A stretch of 64,000 bases of DNA, taken from the NCBI GenBank assembly GCA_025517485.1, contig JAOPKB010000011.1:1-64000 (forward strand). The letters run 5' to 3'. The DNA is from Natronoglomus mannanivorans (GTDB lineage Archaea; Halobacteriota; Halobacteria; Halobacteriales; Natrialbaceae). Shown in pieces: positions 1-8,710 of the stretch. The stretch's first letter is position 1. The number at the start of each line of letters is the position of its first letter. A program made the position numbers and the translations under genes. The notes below the pieces were generated by a model. The model was given only the letters and a program-made list of their open reading frames with translations, searched no databases and was not told where the DNA came from.

Positions 1-54
1 GGCAGCGAGACGCTGGTCGAGAAGTACCCCAAACTCCGGTACATCCTCGGCTAG
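1..54 (+). CDS. C-terminal end of a gene cut by the window edge
   Basis: Only the last 17 codons are visible, ending SETLVEKYPKLRYILG and a TAG stop. Codon choice is GC-rich at third positions, as in real genes here. The fragment is too short to assign a family. It converges with the PQQ dehydrogenase gene, leaving only 22 bp between the two stop codons. Confidence 0.5.
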   Translation, partial: GSETLVEKYPKLRYILG

Positions 55-76
55 GACGCTGATCGTCCCGAGACGA

Positions 77-2242
77 TCACTCGCTGTCGTTGTCTTCTCC
101 CTCGTTCTCGTTTTCGTCGTCTTCGTCTTCCGGTTCCGGATCCTCGTCTTCGTCTCCCGGATGTTCGTCCTGCTCTTCGTCTTCGTCTTCGTCTTCGTCC
201 TCGTCGTCAGCCTCGACTTCGTCGTCATCGTCGTCGACGTCCTCCGGCGCCTCCTCGGGCGGCTCGATCTCCATCCCCTCGCCGGCCGGCACGATCTCGA
301 GGACGACACCGGTATCACCCGCCGGAATACCGACTTGGTTCGCGATGACGTACACCTCCCCGTCGGCGCCGCGACCGAACTGGCGGACGAAGTGGTGGAG
401 CTGGCCGTCCTCGCTGCCATCGAAGAGCACCTCCTCCATCTCCCAGAGGTCATCCCGTGGCCGTCCGCCGGCCTCGTCTCGCTCTTCGGTCTCCTCGAGG
501 TCCTCCGGGGTCGCAGCGAACACACGCCCGTCGGGGATCTGACGTCCCTGATCTCGCGTCCAGTCGCCGAAGACGTACTTGCCCTCGAGCTCTTCGATCG
601 TGTCGTCCTCGTAGGTGTGGCCGCCGATGATGACGATGCCGACACCCTGATCCTGATAGACCTGCGGATACTCGACGACGGGGTCGATCAGCGGTTCCCC
701 GCCGCGGACGTCGTCGGGGGTCTCGGTCGGACACTCTTCGGGCGGCGTCGCCGGCGTGTCCGTACTGAAACAGTGTGAGCCCTCCCGGACGTTCCAGCCG
801 TAGTTCCCACCCTTCTCGATCTCGTAGGCGGCCTCGAAGAGCACCTGTCCGGCGTCGGCGACGATCAGTCGATCGTCGCCGCTGAACGTGATGCCGAAGG
901 GGTTGCGCAGCCCCCAGGCGAAGTACTCCTCGAGTCCCTCACCCTCGAGTTCCTCGCCCTCGGCGAACGGATTGTCCTCGGGGATGGCGTAGGGCTCGCC
1001 GTTTTCACCCTCGTTGTCGATGTCGATCCGGTGAATCCCACCCAGCAGGTTCTCCGTCGTGTCCTGGCCGTTACCACCCTCGTTCTCGTCGTACCAGTCC
1101 TCGACGTGGCCGTAGTCGCTGTCGTTTCCGCCACCGCCGTCACCCATCGGAACGTAGAGGTAGCCGTCGGGACCGAACGCCATCGGCCCGCTGTCGTGGT
1201 TGTACTGGGGGTGTTGAATCTCGAGCAGCCGTCGCTCGGAGTCGGGATCGGCGCTGTCGTCGTCGTCGGCTTCGAACTCCGCGATCACCTGGACGTGCGA
1301 CCAGCCGTCGGGCGTCTCCTCGTCCGGCGGGGCGCTGTAGTTGACGACGAAACGGCCGTTCTCCTCGTAGTCGGGGTGGAACTCGATTCCGAGCAGGCCG
1401 CGTTCGTCGTAGTCACCCTCGGGGTCGGCGTAGCCGCCCGCGAACTCCTCGGCGACCGCAACCATCCGGTCGCTGATGTCGAGGAACGGATCGCCCTCGA
1501 GGTCGACGCCGTCCTCGTCGATCGCCCAGATCTCGCCGGTCTGGTCACTGACGTACTGGTAGTCGCTCCCCTCGGGATCGTCGAAGTCGGTCGGCGCGAT
1601 TAGCCCCTCGGCGACGGGCTCGACCCCGACGGTCGGGCCCTCGGGGAAGTAAGGTTCGGCCTCCTCCTCGTCCGGCGCTTCCTCCTCGACATCGTCGAAC
1701 GCGATATCCCCCCGCATCGTCTGGGGATGGGGCTCGCAGTAGTACTCCGCCATCTCTTCAGCGGCCTCGAACTCCACCGACTGGGTCTCGCCCTCGCCGG
1801 TCATGATGTCCGTCCTGACCAGTTGCTCGCCGTCCTCGTCGATGATCACGAAGTTGTGTCCGATCCCGTCGAGGTTCTCCCAGACGAGTTCGTAGGTCTC
1901 GCCCTCCTCGAGGACCAGCGTGGGGTTCGTCTCGTCTTCGATCTCCTCGGGAGCCAGACCGACCCAGCGGCTGCTCTCACCGCCGAGTTCGAAGTAATAG
2001 TCGTCTTCGGCTCCGTCATCGTCATCGTCATCGTCTTCGTCCTCCTGTGCCGAACCGACACCACCGAGCCCGGCCACCGCACCGGTCGCAGCCGCGGCCT
2101 GCATGAACCGGCGTCGGGACGGTCGGGTTCTCGCCCGATAGCGACCGGCCCTCGGTCGTCGGCGATCACGGTCTGATTTCGTGTTCGTGTCCGTACCCGC
2201 GTTTGCGTCCCCGTTCCGCTCTCGGTTGTCTTTCTCACTCAT
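77..2242 (-). CDS. Exported cupredoxin-PQQ sugar dehydrogenase fusion
   Basis: A 721-residue protein. A Tat signal (SRRRFMQ, residues 42-48, then an Ala/Gly-rich stretch ending SAQ near 66) is followed by an acidic linker. Next is a blue-copper-like domain, about 82-180, with a His in GHNF and the C/H/M cluster in YYCEPHPQTM, a type 1 copper ligand set. From about 205 there is a soluble aldose/glucose/sorbosone dehydrogenase beta-propeller (GLLGIEFHPDY, GLRNPFGITF, GGNYGWNVREGSH). The last 60 residues are almost all Asp/Glu. Family knowledge suggests PQQ-dependent sugar oxidation outside the membrane. The fused cupredoxin could take the electrons, which is inference. No PQQ biosynthesis genes lie nearby. 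Confidence 0.88.
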   Translation of the reverse strand: MSEKDNRERNGDANAGTDTNTKSDRDRRRPRAGRYRARTRPSRRRFMQAAAATGAVAGLGGVGSAQEDEDDDDDDDGAEDDYYFELGGESSRWVGLAPEEIEDETNPTLVLEEGETYELVWENLDGIGHNFVIIDEDGEQLVRTDIMTGEGETQSVEFEAAEEMAEYYCEPHPQTMRGDIAFDDVEEEAPDEEEAEPYFPEGPTVGVEPVAEGLIAPTDFDDPEGSDYQYVSDQTGEIWAIDEDGVDLEGDPFLDISDRMVAVAEEFAGGYADPEGDYDERGLLGIEFHPDYEENGRFVVNYSAPPDEETPDGWSHVQVIAEFEADDDDSADPDSERRLLEIQHPQYNHDSGPMAFGPDGYLYVPMGDGGGGNDSDYGHVEDWYDENEGGNGQDTTENLLGGIHRIDIDNEGENGEPYAIPEDNPFAEGEELEGEGLEEYFAWGLRNPFGITFSGDDRLIVADAGQVLFEAAYEIEKGGNYGWNVREGSHCFSTDTPATPPEECPTETPDDVRGGEPLIDPVVEYPQVYQDQGVGIVIIGGHTYEDDTIEELEGKYVFGDWTRDQGRQIPDGRVFAATPEDLEETEERDEAGGRPRDDLWEMEEVLFDGSEDGQLHHFVRQFGRGADGEVYVIANQVGIPAGDTGVVLEIVPAGEGMEIEPPEEAPEDVDDDDDEVEADDEDEDEDEDEEQDEHPGDEDEDPEPEDEDDENENEGEDNDSE

Positions 2243-2657
2243 TGGTCGTCTCCGCGACGCTACACCGATACCGACGAAAAGGAGCCGCGACTGTTACAGC
2301 GCCTCGAGCGCCGTTACGACGCTGAAAACGAGTATCACGGTATCACCTCCCCGGTTCGAACAACGGCGTGTCAGACTCTCGCTCGTCGGATTCCGGCCAA
2401 ACGTACTATTGTCAGGAAGATAATATCATATTTCGTGCGCGTGACGATCGACGCTCTCCACGCACTCGACAGAAAGGGCGCATAACCGGTGAGAAACATC
2501 GTACTACCGCGTCGAACCTCGCAGTCGATCGGAGCACACTCGGAGACACTGTGGGTAGGCGCTGACGAGGTGCTGTAGACGGCAGGTCGTCGTCAGCGAC
2601 GCAATAGAGATCGATCCCGGTAGATCCACTCGAGTTCGAAACCGAACCAGCACCAGC
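2243..2657. other. 415-bp gene-free interval
   Basis: No convincing gene in either direction. An AT-rich patch at 2419-2434 (GATAATATCATATTT) resembles a TATA element reading rightward. Only a 14-codon GTG ORF (2441-2485) follows it, so I do not call a gene. The interval carries the upstream region of the PQQ dehydrogenase gene on its left side and the 3' flank of msrA on its right. Confidence 0.5.
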
Positions 2658-3353
2658 TCAGAACCGCCGCCGGAGCTCCGAGATCACCGTCGGCTCGAGA
2701 TCGAGTTCGGCCAGCAACGTCTCGCGCCGGTCGGTCGCTCCGTGTCCGGCGACGAAGCCGTTGAGCCGTGCGACGACCGTCGAATCGACGAACGTGTCGC
2801 CGTACAGCGCCTCGAGTTCGTCGCCGACGACCGGCGTCGATCGGAGTTCGTACTTCTGGTGGTAGTCTTCGGCGAGCGTGAATCCGTCGTCCGCGAGGGA
2901 TTCGATCTCGGTCGCAGCCGACTGGCCGGTCCGTTCCTCGAGAGCCCCTCGGCGCCGCCGGACGGTCTCGAACTGCTCGTCGTCGTGTGCGAGCACGACG
3001 CTCCGATACTGGCGTTTCGGGGCCGACGACGCCCACCGGTGGTTGGCCCAGAACACGTCCAGCAGGTCGTCGTACGACAGTTCGTCGGGGTCGTACTCGA
3101 CTTGCACGACCTCGGTGTGATCACCCAGCGCGTAGTAACTCGGCTCTGGCTCCGTCCCACCGGCGTACCCGACGCGCGTTCGAACGACGCCCTCGAGCGC
3201 GCCGAACCGGGCGTCGGGACCCCAGAAACAGCCCATTCCGAAGGTCGCCGTCCGCGTTTCGTTGGGGCTCGTACTCGCACTCTCACTCGAGGGGAACGGC
3301 GCGTCGGAGTCACGCAGCGCCGGTTCCACCGGTGTTCGATCCGTTCGTCCCAT
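2658..3353 (-). CDS. msrA: Peptide methionine sulfoxide reductase MsrA
   Basis: A 231-residue protein that reduces the S-epimer of methionine sulfoxide in proteins and free methionine. The catalytic motif GCFWG is at residues 41-45, with Cys42 the sulfenic-acid nucleophile. It is followed by GYAGGTEPEPSYYAL, GDHTEVVQVEYDP and FWANH, all hallmark MsrA segments. The Asp/Ser/Pro-rich 35-residue N-terminal extension is not part of the fold. I chose the ATG at 3353; the reading frame stays open upstream into a separate, frameshifted membrane gene. The cytosolic enzyme repairs oxidised proteins and needs thioredoxin; no msrB is seen in the window. Confidence 0.92.
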   Translation of the reverse strand: MGRTDRTPVEPALRDSDAPFPSSESASTSPNETRTATFGMGCFWGPDARFGALEGVVRTRVGYAGGTEPEPSYYALGDHTEVVQVEYDPDELSYDDLLDVFWANHRWASSAPKRQYRSVVLAHDDEQFETVRRRRGALEERTGQSAATEIESLADDGFTLAEDYHQKYELRSTPVVGDELEALYGDTFVDSTVVARLNGFVAGHGATDRRETLLAELDLEPTVISELRRRF

Positions 3354-3666
3354 ACCCGTTCGTCGTCTCGAAGCGGTATGTGTTCGTCGCCGCGGGACGA
3401 ACTCGAGAGCGGTCGTCGTCAATCGCCGGGCGACGGCGCCGTCGCCACGGACCGCGTCGCGTCGGCACGTCGCGAGGTGACGCCGAAGTCGGTCGTCGCG
3501 ATCGCGATGAAGCCCGCGGCAAAGACGAATCCAGACGTCTGAAAGCGGTCGCGTACAGCGCGAGCGAGATCAGGATCGTCGAGTACGCCTGACTCCTGGC
3601 GAGCGCCGTTCCGGCCAGCGCTGGGAACTCCCGATCTTCGAGGAGCGCGACGGAGTTGAACTCCAT
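3354..3666 (-). pseudogene. Frameshifted small membrane protein gene ahead of msrA
   Basis: From the ATG at 3666 a hydrophobic protein reads MEFNSVALLEDREFPAL then STILISLALYATAF, with strongly GC-biased third positions. At about 3540 the coding signal jumps to another frame, which continues QTSGFVFAAGFIAIATTDFG and then SRRADAVRGDGAVARR, equally GC3-rich, and runs into the msrA frame with no stop. A single-base indel in the CTTTCAGACG region explains this. Undisrupted, it would be a two-helix membrane protein of about 90-100 residues. The true end is unknown. It could be a real pseudogene, a sequencing error, or a membrane anchor once fused to MsrA. Confidence 0.5.
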
Positions 3667-3770
3667 CGCTCGAGTCGATCGTCGATTCGAAGAGCCCGTC
3701 GCTCGTCCAAAAACCTCTCGGGCGCGGCAGCGTCGCACGGTAACTGCGCCTCTGGTTGGTGCTCGACGAG

Positions 3771-4640
3771 TCAGTTTGCCTCCGGGAGGAACGGCAGCGG
3801 GCTCACCGGACAGAACATCGGTGCCTCGGTGAGGAGGTGTCGCAGCACGCGGACGTGTCCACTTCCGACGAGAACGAGGAGACGAGAGTCATCGGGCCCC
3901 ATCGTTCGCCAGAGGTGGTGAACCATTCGAATGTTCCGGTCGTACCAGCCCGCGAGGGCGATCGGACTCCCAAAACCCTCGTCCGCCGCCCGGATCCCGC
4001 GGTCGAACATGAGGTCGTGATTGGTCCGCAGATTGCGTTCTCGGTTCATCCACGCGACGTACTCGGGGATCGTCGACGACGCGAGACGCTCGTTGCCCTC
4101 TCGCTCGACCACCTCGGGGTCGGCCAGCGTGACCGCCGTATTCCGTGTCGAGTCGATCTCTCGGTCCTCGAAGGGGTCGGGTTCGTACCGAGCGCGGTCG
4201 GGGTGCTCGTCGACCGCCGCGACGCGGTCGTGCTCGAGGCGATCGGCCAGTCGAAACCCGACCTGTACGACTTCGCTTCGACACTCGGTGGTCGATTCGG
4301 TTCGCCACGGATGCGGGGAGGGAAAGGTCTCCTCGCGGTCGTACGCGCGTTCGCCCGACCGGTACTCCTCGTATCGGTCGTTCAACTCGTCGTTTCGGTC
4401 GTACGGTCGCTCGAGGCCGATCCGATCGGGGTTCCAGCCGGCGAGCCGGTCGACGAGGTCACGAATCTCGGCCTGACGACGTTCGGAGAGCACGTCGTCC
4501 GCGTCGACGTTCACTTCGTCCAGTCCAGGATTGTCCATGTGGTACGTGCCTACCAACAGTACACGCACCTGCTCCTCGTCGTCACACTGTGGCCACCCCT
4601 CCGGCTTCTCCGTCTCCCCTTCAGTCTGATCGCTCGTCAT
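3771..4640 (-). CDS. DUF5694 family protein (TraB/ChaN-like fold)
   Basis: A 289-residue cytosolic protein. The N-terminal LLVGTYHMDNPG and C-terminal LLVLVGSGHVRVLRHLL segments are the two conserved ends of DUF5694, which is related to the TraB/PrgY/ChaN-like fold (a His near each end and a central Asp/Glu-rich helical region). The function of the family is unestablished; heme- or peptide-related hydrolase roles are suggested only by fold. The start is the ATG at 4640. It converges with nothing to its left and is separated from the molybdoenzyme gene by 114 bp. It appears monocistronic. Confidence 0.75.
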   Translation of the reverse strand: MTSDQTEGETEKPEGWPQCDDEEQVRVLLVGTYHMDNPGLDEVNVDADDVLSERRQAEIRDLVDRLAGWNPDRIGLERPYDRNDELNDRYEEYRSGERAYDREETFPSPHPWRTESTTECRSEVVQVGFRLADRLEHDRVAAVDEHPDRARYEPDPFEDREIDSTRNTAVTLADPEVVEREGNERLASSTIPEYVAWMNRERNLRTNHDLMFDRGIRAADEGFGSPIALAGWYDRNIRMVHHLWRTMGPDDSRLLVLVGSGHVRVLRHLLTEAPMFCPVSPLPFLPEAN

Positions 4641-4754
4641 CGATCACCGACTCTCGCGGGGTCCGAATAAAGGTACCTCACTCGATACGTCCATGCGCTC
4701 CAGCACTCTCGTCGTCGAAACGATCGTACTCGAGTCCTCACTCGACACCTCCTC

Positions 4755-6242
4755 TCACACCGATACCGACATTCGATGCCAGCCCGTGGCGCCGCTCGGT
4801 CGCGGACTACTCTCCTCCTCGGTCTGGACCGTTCCATCCGACTCGAGCGCTCGAACGACGACGTCGAACTCGGTCTCGTCGGGGGCCTCGAACGCGTACC
4901 GCCAGCGTCGCCACGCGTGGGGCGCGAGCTGGGGTTCGACCTCGGCTGCCTGCCACTGCTCACCGCCGTCGACGCTGACCTCGACGCCGGAGATCTCTTC
5001 GACGCCGGTCTCGAGTCCGGCGAAGGCTACGCCGCCGACTTCGACGCGATCCCCGTCGCGTTCGGCTCCGCGAACGTACGCCATCGTCTCGACGACCGCC
5101 TCCTCGTCCCAGCCGCGGGCCTCCCAGTAGGCCTCGTGAGTTCGGTCGGCGACCTCGATCCGGGTGAGCCACTTCGTCATCTTCATCCCGTACCGGCCGG
5201 GGACGAGCAATCGCGCCGGGAAGCCGTGTTCCGTCGCGAGCGTCCGATCACCCATCCCGTAGGCGACCAGAATGTCCTCGCGCTCGACGAGTTCGATCGG
5301 AATCGCTTCGCTGTAGCCGTCGGCGGCGTGGGTCACGACGTCGACCGCCGACTCCGTCGGGCCGGCCGCGGCGACGAGTTCCGAGAGCGGAACACCGGTC
5401 CAATGACCGGTGCCGATCAGGTCGCCGCCCACCTGGTTGGAGATGCAGATCATCGTCGTCGGCTGCTCGAGGCTGCCCTCGTGGGCGAGCAACTCGTCGT
5501 ACGATAGCTCGTACGGCTCTTCGACCACGCCGTCGACCTCGAGCGCCCACTCCTCGGGATCGATCGTCGGCTTACTGACGGTGATGTCGACGACGTAGTG
5601 CGATCCGGGCGGGGTGATCGCCGGGGGCATTCCCTCGAAGTCGAACGCGGGGTCACCGTCCGGAGGTGACACGCGCCGCTCTAGGGGCTCTTCGACTCGC
5701 GGACTCTCCTGTGGTCCGGCGGTCCACTCGAGCACCAGTCGGAGGCCGGCGAGCGAGACCGCGCTTCCGACGGCGACGGTTCCGACTCGCTCTAAGAAGC
5801 GGCGGCGATTCGACGGCACTCGCGGCGCCGTCAACAGGTGAGCGACGACGTACGGTGGGGCGACCGCGACGAGGAGGCCGCCGACGGCACCGAGCGAGAC
5901 GCCGGTCCCGAGCGCGGAAAACAGGGCGGCGGTCGCGACGATTCCGAGGCCGACGGCCACCAGTCGCTTGCCACGGGAGAACCGCGGCCACGCGAGAGCG
6001 ACTGCGGCGCTGACGGCGACGACGCCAGCGACGACGCCGGTGACGAGTACCGGCTTGGCGTAGAACCCCAGTTGGCTGATCGCGAGCGTCGAGAGCCACC
6101 CCGGCGAGCGGACGATGATCCACTCGGCGACGGCGTCGGGGGCGAACCCGCCGACCAGCGGTCCCGCTGCGAACAGCCCGCCGACCCACGCGGCTCCGAC
6201 GACCGCGCCGATCGTGGTTCGGTGTGTAGTGCTCGAGGACAT
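4755..6242 (-). CDS. Membrane-anchored sulfite-oxidase-family molybdoenzyme
   Basis: A 495-residue protein. About 170 N-terminal residues form four or five membrane helices, with a twin-Arg-like SNRRRFLERVG near 145-155 just before the last helix. Then comes an oxidoreductase molybdopterin-binding domain (YVVDITVSKPTI, EEWALEVDGVVEEPYELSYDEL). The Mo-ligand Cys is in TTMICISNQVGGDLIG, followed by GRYGMKMTKWLTRIEV. The C-terminal 95 residues match the Mo-co dimerisation domain (GVAFAGLETGVEEISGVEVS). Family members are sulfite oxidase or MsrP/YedY-type reductases; the substrate cannot be decided here. The catalytic domain probably faces outside. Fusion of a polytopic membrane part and catalytic part is recurrent in haloarchaea, in contrast to the separate YedZ subunit of bacteria. 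Confidence 0.85.
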   Translation of the reverse strand: MSSSTTHRTTIGAVVGAAWVGGLFAAGPLVGGFAPDAVAEWIIVRSPGWLSTLAISQLGFYAKPVLVTGVVAGVVAVSAAVALAWPRFSRGKRLVAVGLGIVATAALFSALGTGVSLGAVGGLLVAVAPPYVVAHLLTAPRVPSNRRRFLERVGTVAVGSAVSLAGLRLVLEWTAGPQESPRVEEPLERRVSPPDGDPAFDFEGMPPAITPPGSHYVVDITVSKPTIDPEEWALEVDGVVEEPYELSYDELLAHEGSLEQPTTMICISNQVGGDLIGTGHWTGVPLSELVAAAGPTESAVDVVTHAADGYSEAIPIELVEREDILVAYGMGDRTLATEHGFPARLLVPGRYGMKMTKWLTRIEVADRTHEAYWEARGWDEEAVVETMAYVRGAERDGDRVEVGGVAFAGLETGVEEISGVEVSVDGGEQWQAAEVEPQLAPHAWRRWRYAFEAPDETEFDVVVRALESDGTVQTEEESSPRPSGATGWHRMSVSV

Positions 6243-6497
6243 ATGGTAGAAGTTAACACGGAGCGGTAAAGCGTTGTGGAGAGTCGGACGGGAACCGTCT
6301 CAGAACGGGTTCTCGAGGCCAATCTCGTTCGGTCGTTCGTCTCACAATGTGGACGAGTCGACCGACGGACCATGCCAGCAGATCATCCGAAAGAGCGACA
6401 GACCAGACCGACTACGTCGACACCTGACTGGCATCCCTCTCCCGACACATCTCAGCACGTTCTCCGTCAGATTCGAACAGTTTTCCTTGGATTCGTT

Positions 6498-6507
6498 ACA
6501 TATATTT
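6498..6507 (+). promoter_or_regulatory. TATA box for the 101-residue membrane protein gene
   Basis: ACATATATTT is centred about 28 bp before the ATG at 6531, which places the transcription start at or next to the start codon, so the mRNA is probably leaderless. This spacing also decides the start against the longer in-frame reading that opens at 6276. Confidence 0.6.
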
Positions 6508-6530
6508 CCCCACGGGTAGAGACGGCTATA

Positions 6531-6836
6531 ATGGGACGAAAACAGCGATCCGCACGCTCGGACGGCCTCCTCCGATACGGGCTTCTCCTGGGATTTCTCC
6601 TCCTTTACGGTGCCGTATTCGTCGGTGGATTCGCAGCTGTCTTCCTCGCGGCGTCGTGGGTCGATACGCTCCTCCTCCAACCCCGGTTCGGCGTCAACAG
6701 CAACGTCTCGTACATCTTCTTTGGCGTGGCCCAGCTCGGCTACATCGCGCTCGTCTTCTATCTCACCACGTCCAGATCCGAGACTCGAGGGCCGGAACCT
6801 GCCGACACGCAGGCGATGTTTCAGGAGAATCGGTGA
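6531..6836 (+). CDS. Small two- or three-helix membrane protein
   Basis: A 101-residue protein with basic N-terminus MGRKQRSARSDGLLRYG, hydrophobic segments at about 15-40 (LLLGFLLLYGAVFVGGFAAV) and 65-82 (SYIFFGVAQLGYIALVFYL), and a short polar tail. The topology resembles small haloarchaeal respiratory-accessory or hypothetical membrane proteins; I do not recognise the family. It is divergent from the molybdoenzyme, with 288 bp between them. The start is supported by a well-placed TATA box. Confidence 0.65.
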   Translation: MGRKQRSARSDGLLRYGLLLGFLLLYGAVFVGGFAAVFLAASWVDTLLLQPRFGVNSNVSYIFFGVAQLGYIALVFYLTTSRSETRGPEPADTQAMFQENR

Positions 6837-7125
6837 CGAGCGAGACCGTTCGTACCACCAAACACTGATTCCGCACCCTTCGATCGTTCAGTGTTATCTC
6901 GGCGAGTCGAAAACCGCGCCGGTCGAGTACGGACGCGACGGGACTCGAACTGGTGCAACGCCTGACGGCGCTGCTTTCCCTACCCTGCGTCCCCGACCAC
7001 AGGTCCAGCGCCTCGAGCAGTCCGAATTGCGAGATCGAGACATGAGTCGTTCGAGATGGATCGCGTCTCGAGTGTTCCAGTGCCGTCACAGAACGTCGAG
7101 TCCCCGGTCTGCAAGCGTCGAACAC
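6837..7125. other. Gene-free interval with a tRNA-like inverted structure
   Basis: No convincing protein gene. At 6931-6992, read on the minus strand, GGACGC and GCGTCC close a 62-nt element that holds an 8-bp hairpin (GCAGCGCC-GTCA-GGCGTTGC) and a tRNA-like TTCGAGTCCC near its 3' end. The T-stem does not pair and the length is about 10 nt short of a tRNA, so it is at most a decayed tRNA or attachment-site relic. Confidence 0.3.
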
Positions 7126-7422
7126 TCACGACGAGCCGAGTTCGGGCGGAATATCCGTGACTTCCAGCGTCCCGTCGCTGTGAGCGCGCACCGTGTAGTT
7201 GTCGACCGGCAGTTCGACGACGGTCGGCCGGTCTCGCTCCATCGCGTGTTGCAGCAACTGATCCAGCGCCTCGGGATCGACCGTCTCGTAGAGCGGCGAC
7301 CGTTCCATCACGTCTCTGTTCTCGAGTGCGGCGATCGCGGTGACGATCGCACGAGAGGGAGAGCCGTACGTGAGATAATCGATCCGCAGTTCGTCCCGAC
7401 CGCTAGAAGGGCTGTGATCCAT
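7126..7422 (-). CDS. HalOD1 output-domain protein
   Basis: A 98-residue protein made almost entirely of the HalOD1 domain: SRAIVTAIAALENRDV (helix), LYETVDPEALDQLLQHA, then TVVELPVDNYTVRAHSDGTLEV. HalOD1 is a halophile-restricted domain thought to be a signalling output or DNA/ligand-associated module; no function is proven. Stand-alone copies without receiver or PAS domains are common in haloarchaeal genomes. The start is the ATG at 7422. An AT-rich stretch (TTACAAATAGTG, minus strand, near 7450) about 30 bp upstream could be the promoter. Confidence 0.85.
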   Translation of the reverse strand: MDHSPSSGRDELRIDYLTYGSPSRAIVTAIAALENRDVMERSPLYETVDPEALDQLLQHAMERDRPTVVELPVDNYTVRAHSDGTLEVTDIPPELGSS

Positions 7423-7699
7423 CTGCTATCCCACACTGAACGCTAACACTATTTGTAACCTGTCATATCTGTCGTTGTTCGTCGACGAACCGCTTCCGAA
7501 CGCCGTCCCGGAACGACAACCGTAACTCACAAAATCACACAATACGATCCCCTGAGACCGTCGATCACTGTCCCCGGTCTGTTCGGCCCGTACCCCTCTC
7601 TTGCTGTGACAGTATCCCGAGTTGTCTCACTCCCTCTCGAGTCGAAGACGACCAGCGAGAAAATCGAAATTAAAAGCGAAATCGAAACCGAAACCAGCC

Positions 7700-8710
7700 T
7701 CAGTCGAACTCGGGGAAGACCTGCTCTTCGAGGACGTCACAGAACGCCTGCTGGTCGGGGCTGTGACTCTGGTAGACGATGTGGTTGAAGCCGGCGTCGA
7801 CGTACTTCTGTGTCACGTCGAGGAGGTCCTGCGGATCGGTCGTGATGGTGAAGATGTCCTTGAGAACCTGCGTATCGACCTTGTCGCCGTGGGCCTGGAC
7901 AACCCGTGGGTCGGCGATATCGGCCTCGAAGAAGATCGGCAGCTGGGTGCCCCGCCACGGCAGACACGGCTGCAACGCGGCCTCCTCGCTGTCGGGGTCG
8001 TAGGAGACGTGGATGTGAATCGAACGGTCCATCTCCTCGAGCGAACTGTTTCGGTCGGACTTCTCGATCCCGCGTTCGACGGCGGGGAACAGCTCGTTTT
8101 GCACGCGGTCGGGTTCCTCGAAGACGGTGATGTAGCCGTCGCCGAGGTCGCCGGCCATCCGGGCGAGCGTCGACCCGTTGCTCGCGATGTAGATCGGCGG
8201 CGCCTCGTCGGGACCGGTGTAGAGGTTCGCCTCGTCGAGTTGCCAGTAGTTGCCGTCGTAGTCGACGAAGTCGTTCTCGAAGAGCGCGCGGATGATCCGG
8301 ATCGACTCGGCGGTCCGTCGCGCGCACTCGCCGAACTCGGGCATCGGGAGACCCAGCGGGCTCTCGTTGAGCGCCTCGCCGGAACCCAGTCCCAGGAAGA
8401 CGCGGTCCGGGTAGAGCTCCTCGAGGGTCGCCAGCTGGTGGGCGACGTTCGCCGGGTGATAGCGGTGGATGATGGCGCTGACGCCCGTGCCGATCACGAG
8501 GTCGTCCGTCCGTTCGAGGGCGGCGGGGAGCCACGACCAGCCGTTACCGCTGTTGGCGGGAGAGCCGTCCTGTTTGTGGTCGAACCAGGGGTGGAAGTGA
8601 TCGTTGACCCACGCGGTGTCGAAACCGGCCTCTTCGGCGATCTCGACCTGGTGGAGACACTCTGCGGGGGAAAACTCTTCGAGGGATGCGAACCAGCCGA
8701 ATCGAACCAT
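7700..8710 (-). CDS. F420-dependent LLM-class oxidoreductase (TIGR03557-like)
   Basis: A 336-residue TIM-barrel protein of the luciferase-like monooxygenase superfamily. It starts MVRFGWFASLEEFSP, with AEEAGFDTAWVNDHFHPWF, VIGTGVSAIIHRYHPANVA, FLGLGSGEALNESPLG and PIYIASNGSTLARMAG. These match F420-dependent glucose-6-phosphate-dehydrogenase-family proteins (FGD/TIGR03557), which use coenzyme F420 for hydride transfer. The physiological substrate in haloarchaea is unknown. It is cytosolic. The ATG at 8710 is the only sensible start. A GC-rich purine repeat of AAATCGAAA type lies just past its stop, 7660-7695. Confidence 0.87.
   Translation of the reverse strand: MVRFGWFASLEEFSPAECLHQVEIAEEAGFDTAWVNDHFHPWFDHKQDGSPANSGNGWSWLPAALERTDDLVIGTGVSAIIHRYHPANVAHQLATLEELYPDRVFLGLGSGEALNESPLGLPMPEFGECARRTAESIRIIRALFENDFVDYDGNYWQLDEANLYTGPDEAPPIYIASNGSTLARMAGDLGDGYITVFEEPDRVQNELFPAVERGIEKSDRNSSLEEMDRSIHIHVSYDPDSEEAALQPCLPWRGTQLPIFFEADIADPRVVQAHGDKVDTQVLKDIFTITTDPQDLLDVTQKYVDAGFNHIVYQSHSPDQQAFCDVLEEQVFPEFD

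Noticed and set aside
6763-7125. 120-codon minus-strand ORF covering the tRNA-like structure
   Set aside because: No third-position GC bias, no motif, and it covers the 3' end of a rightward membrane gene.
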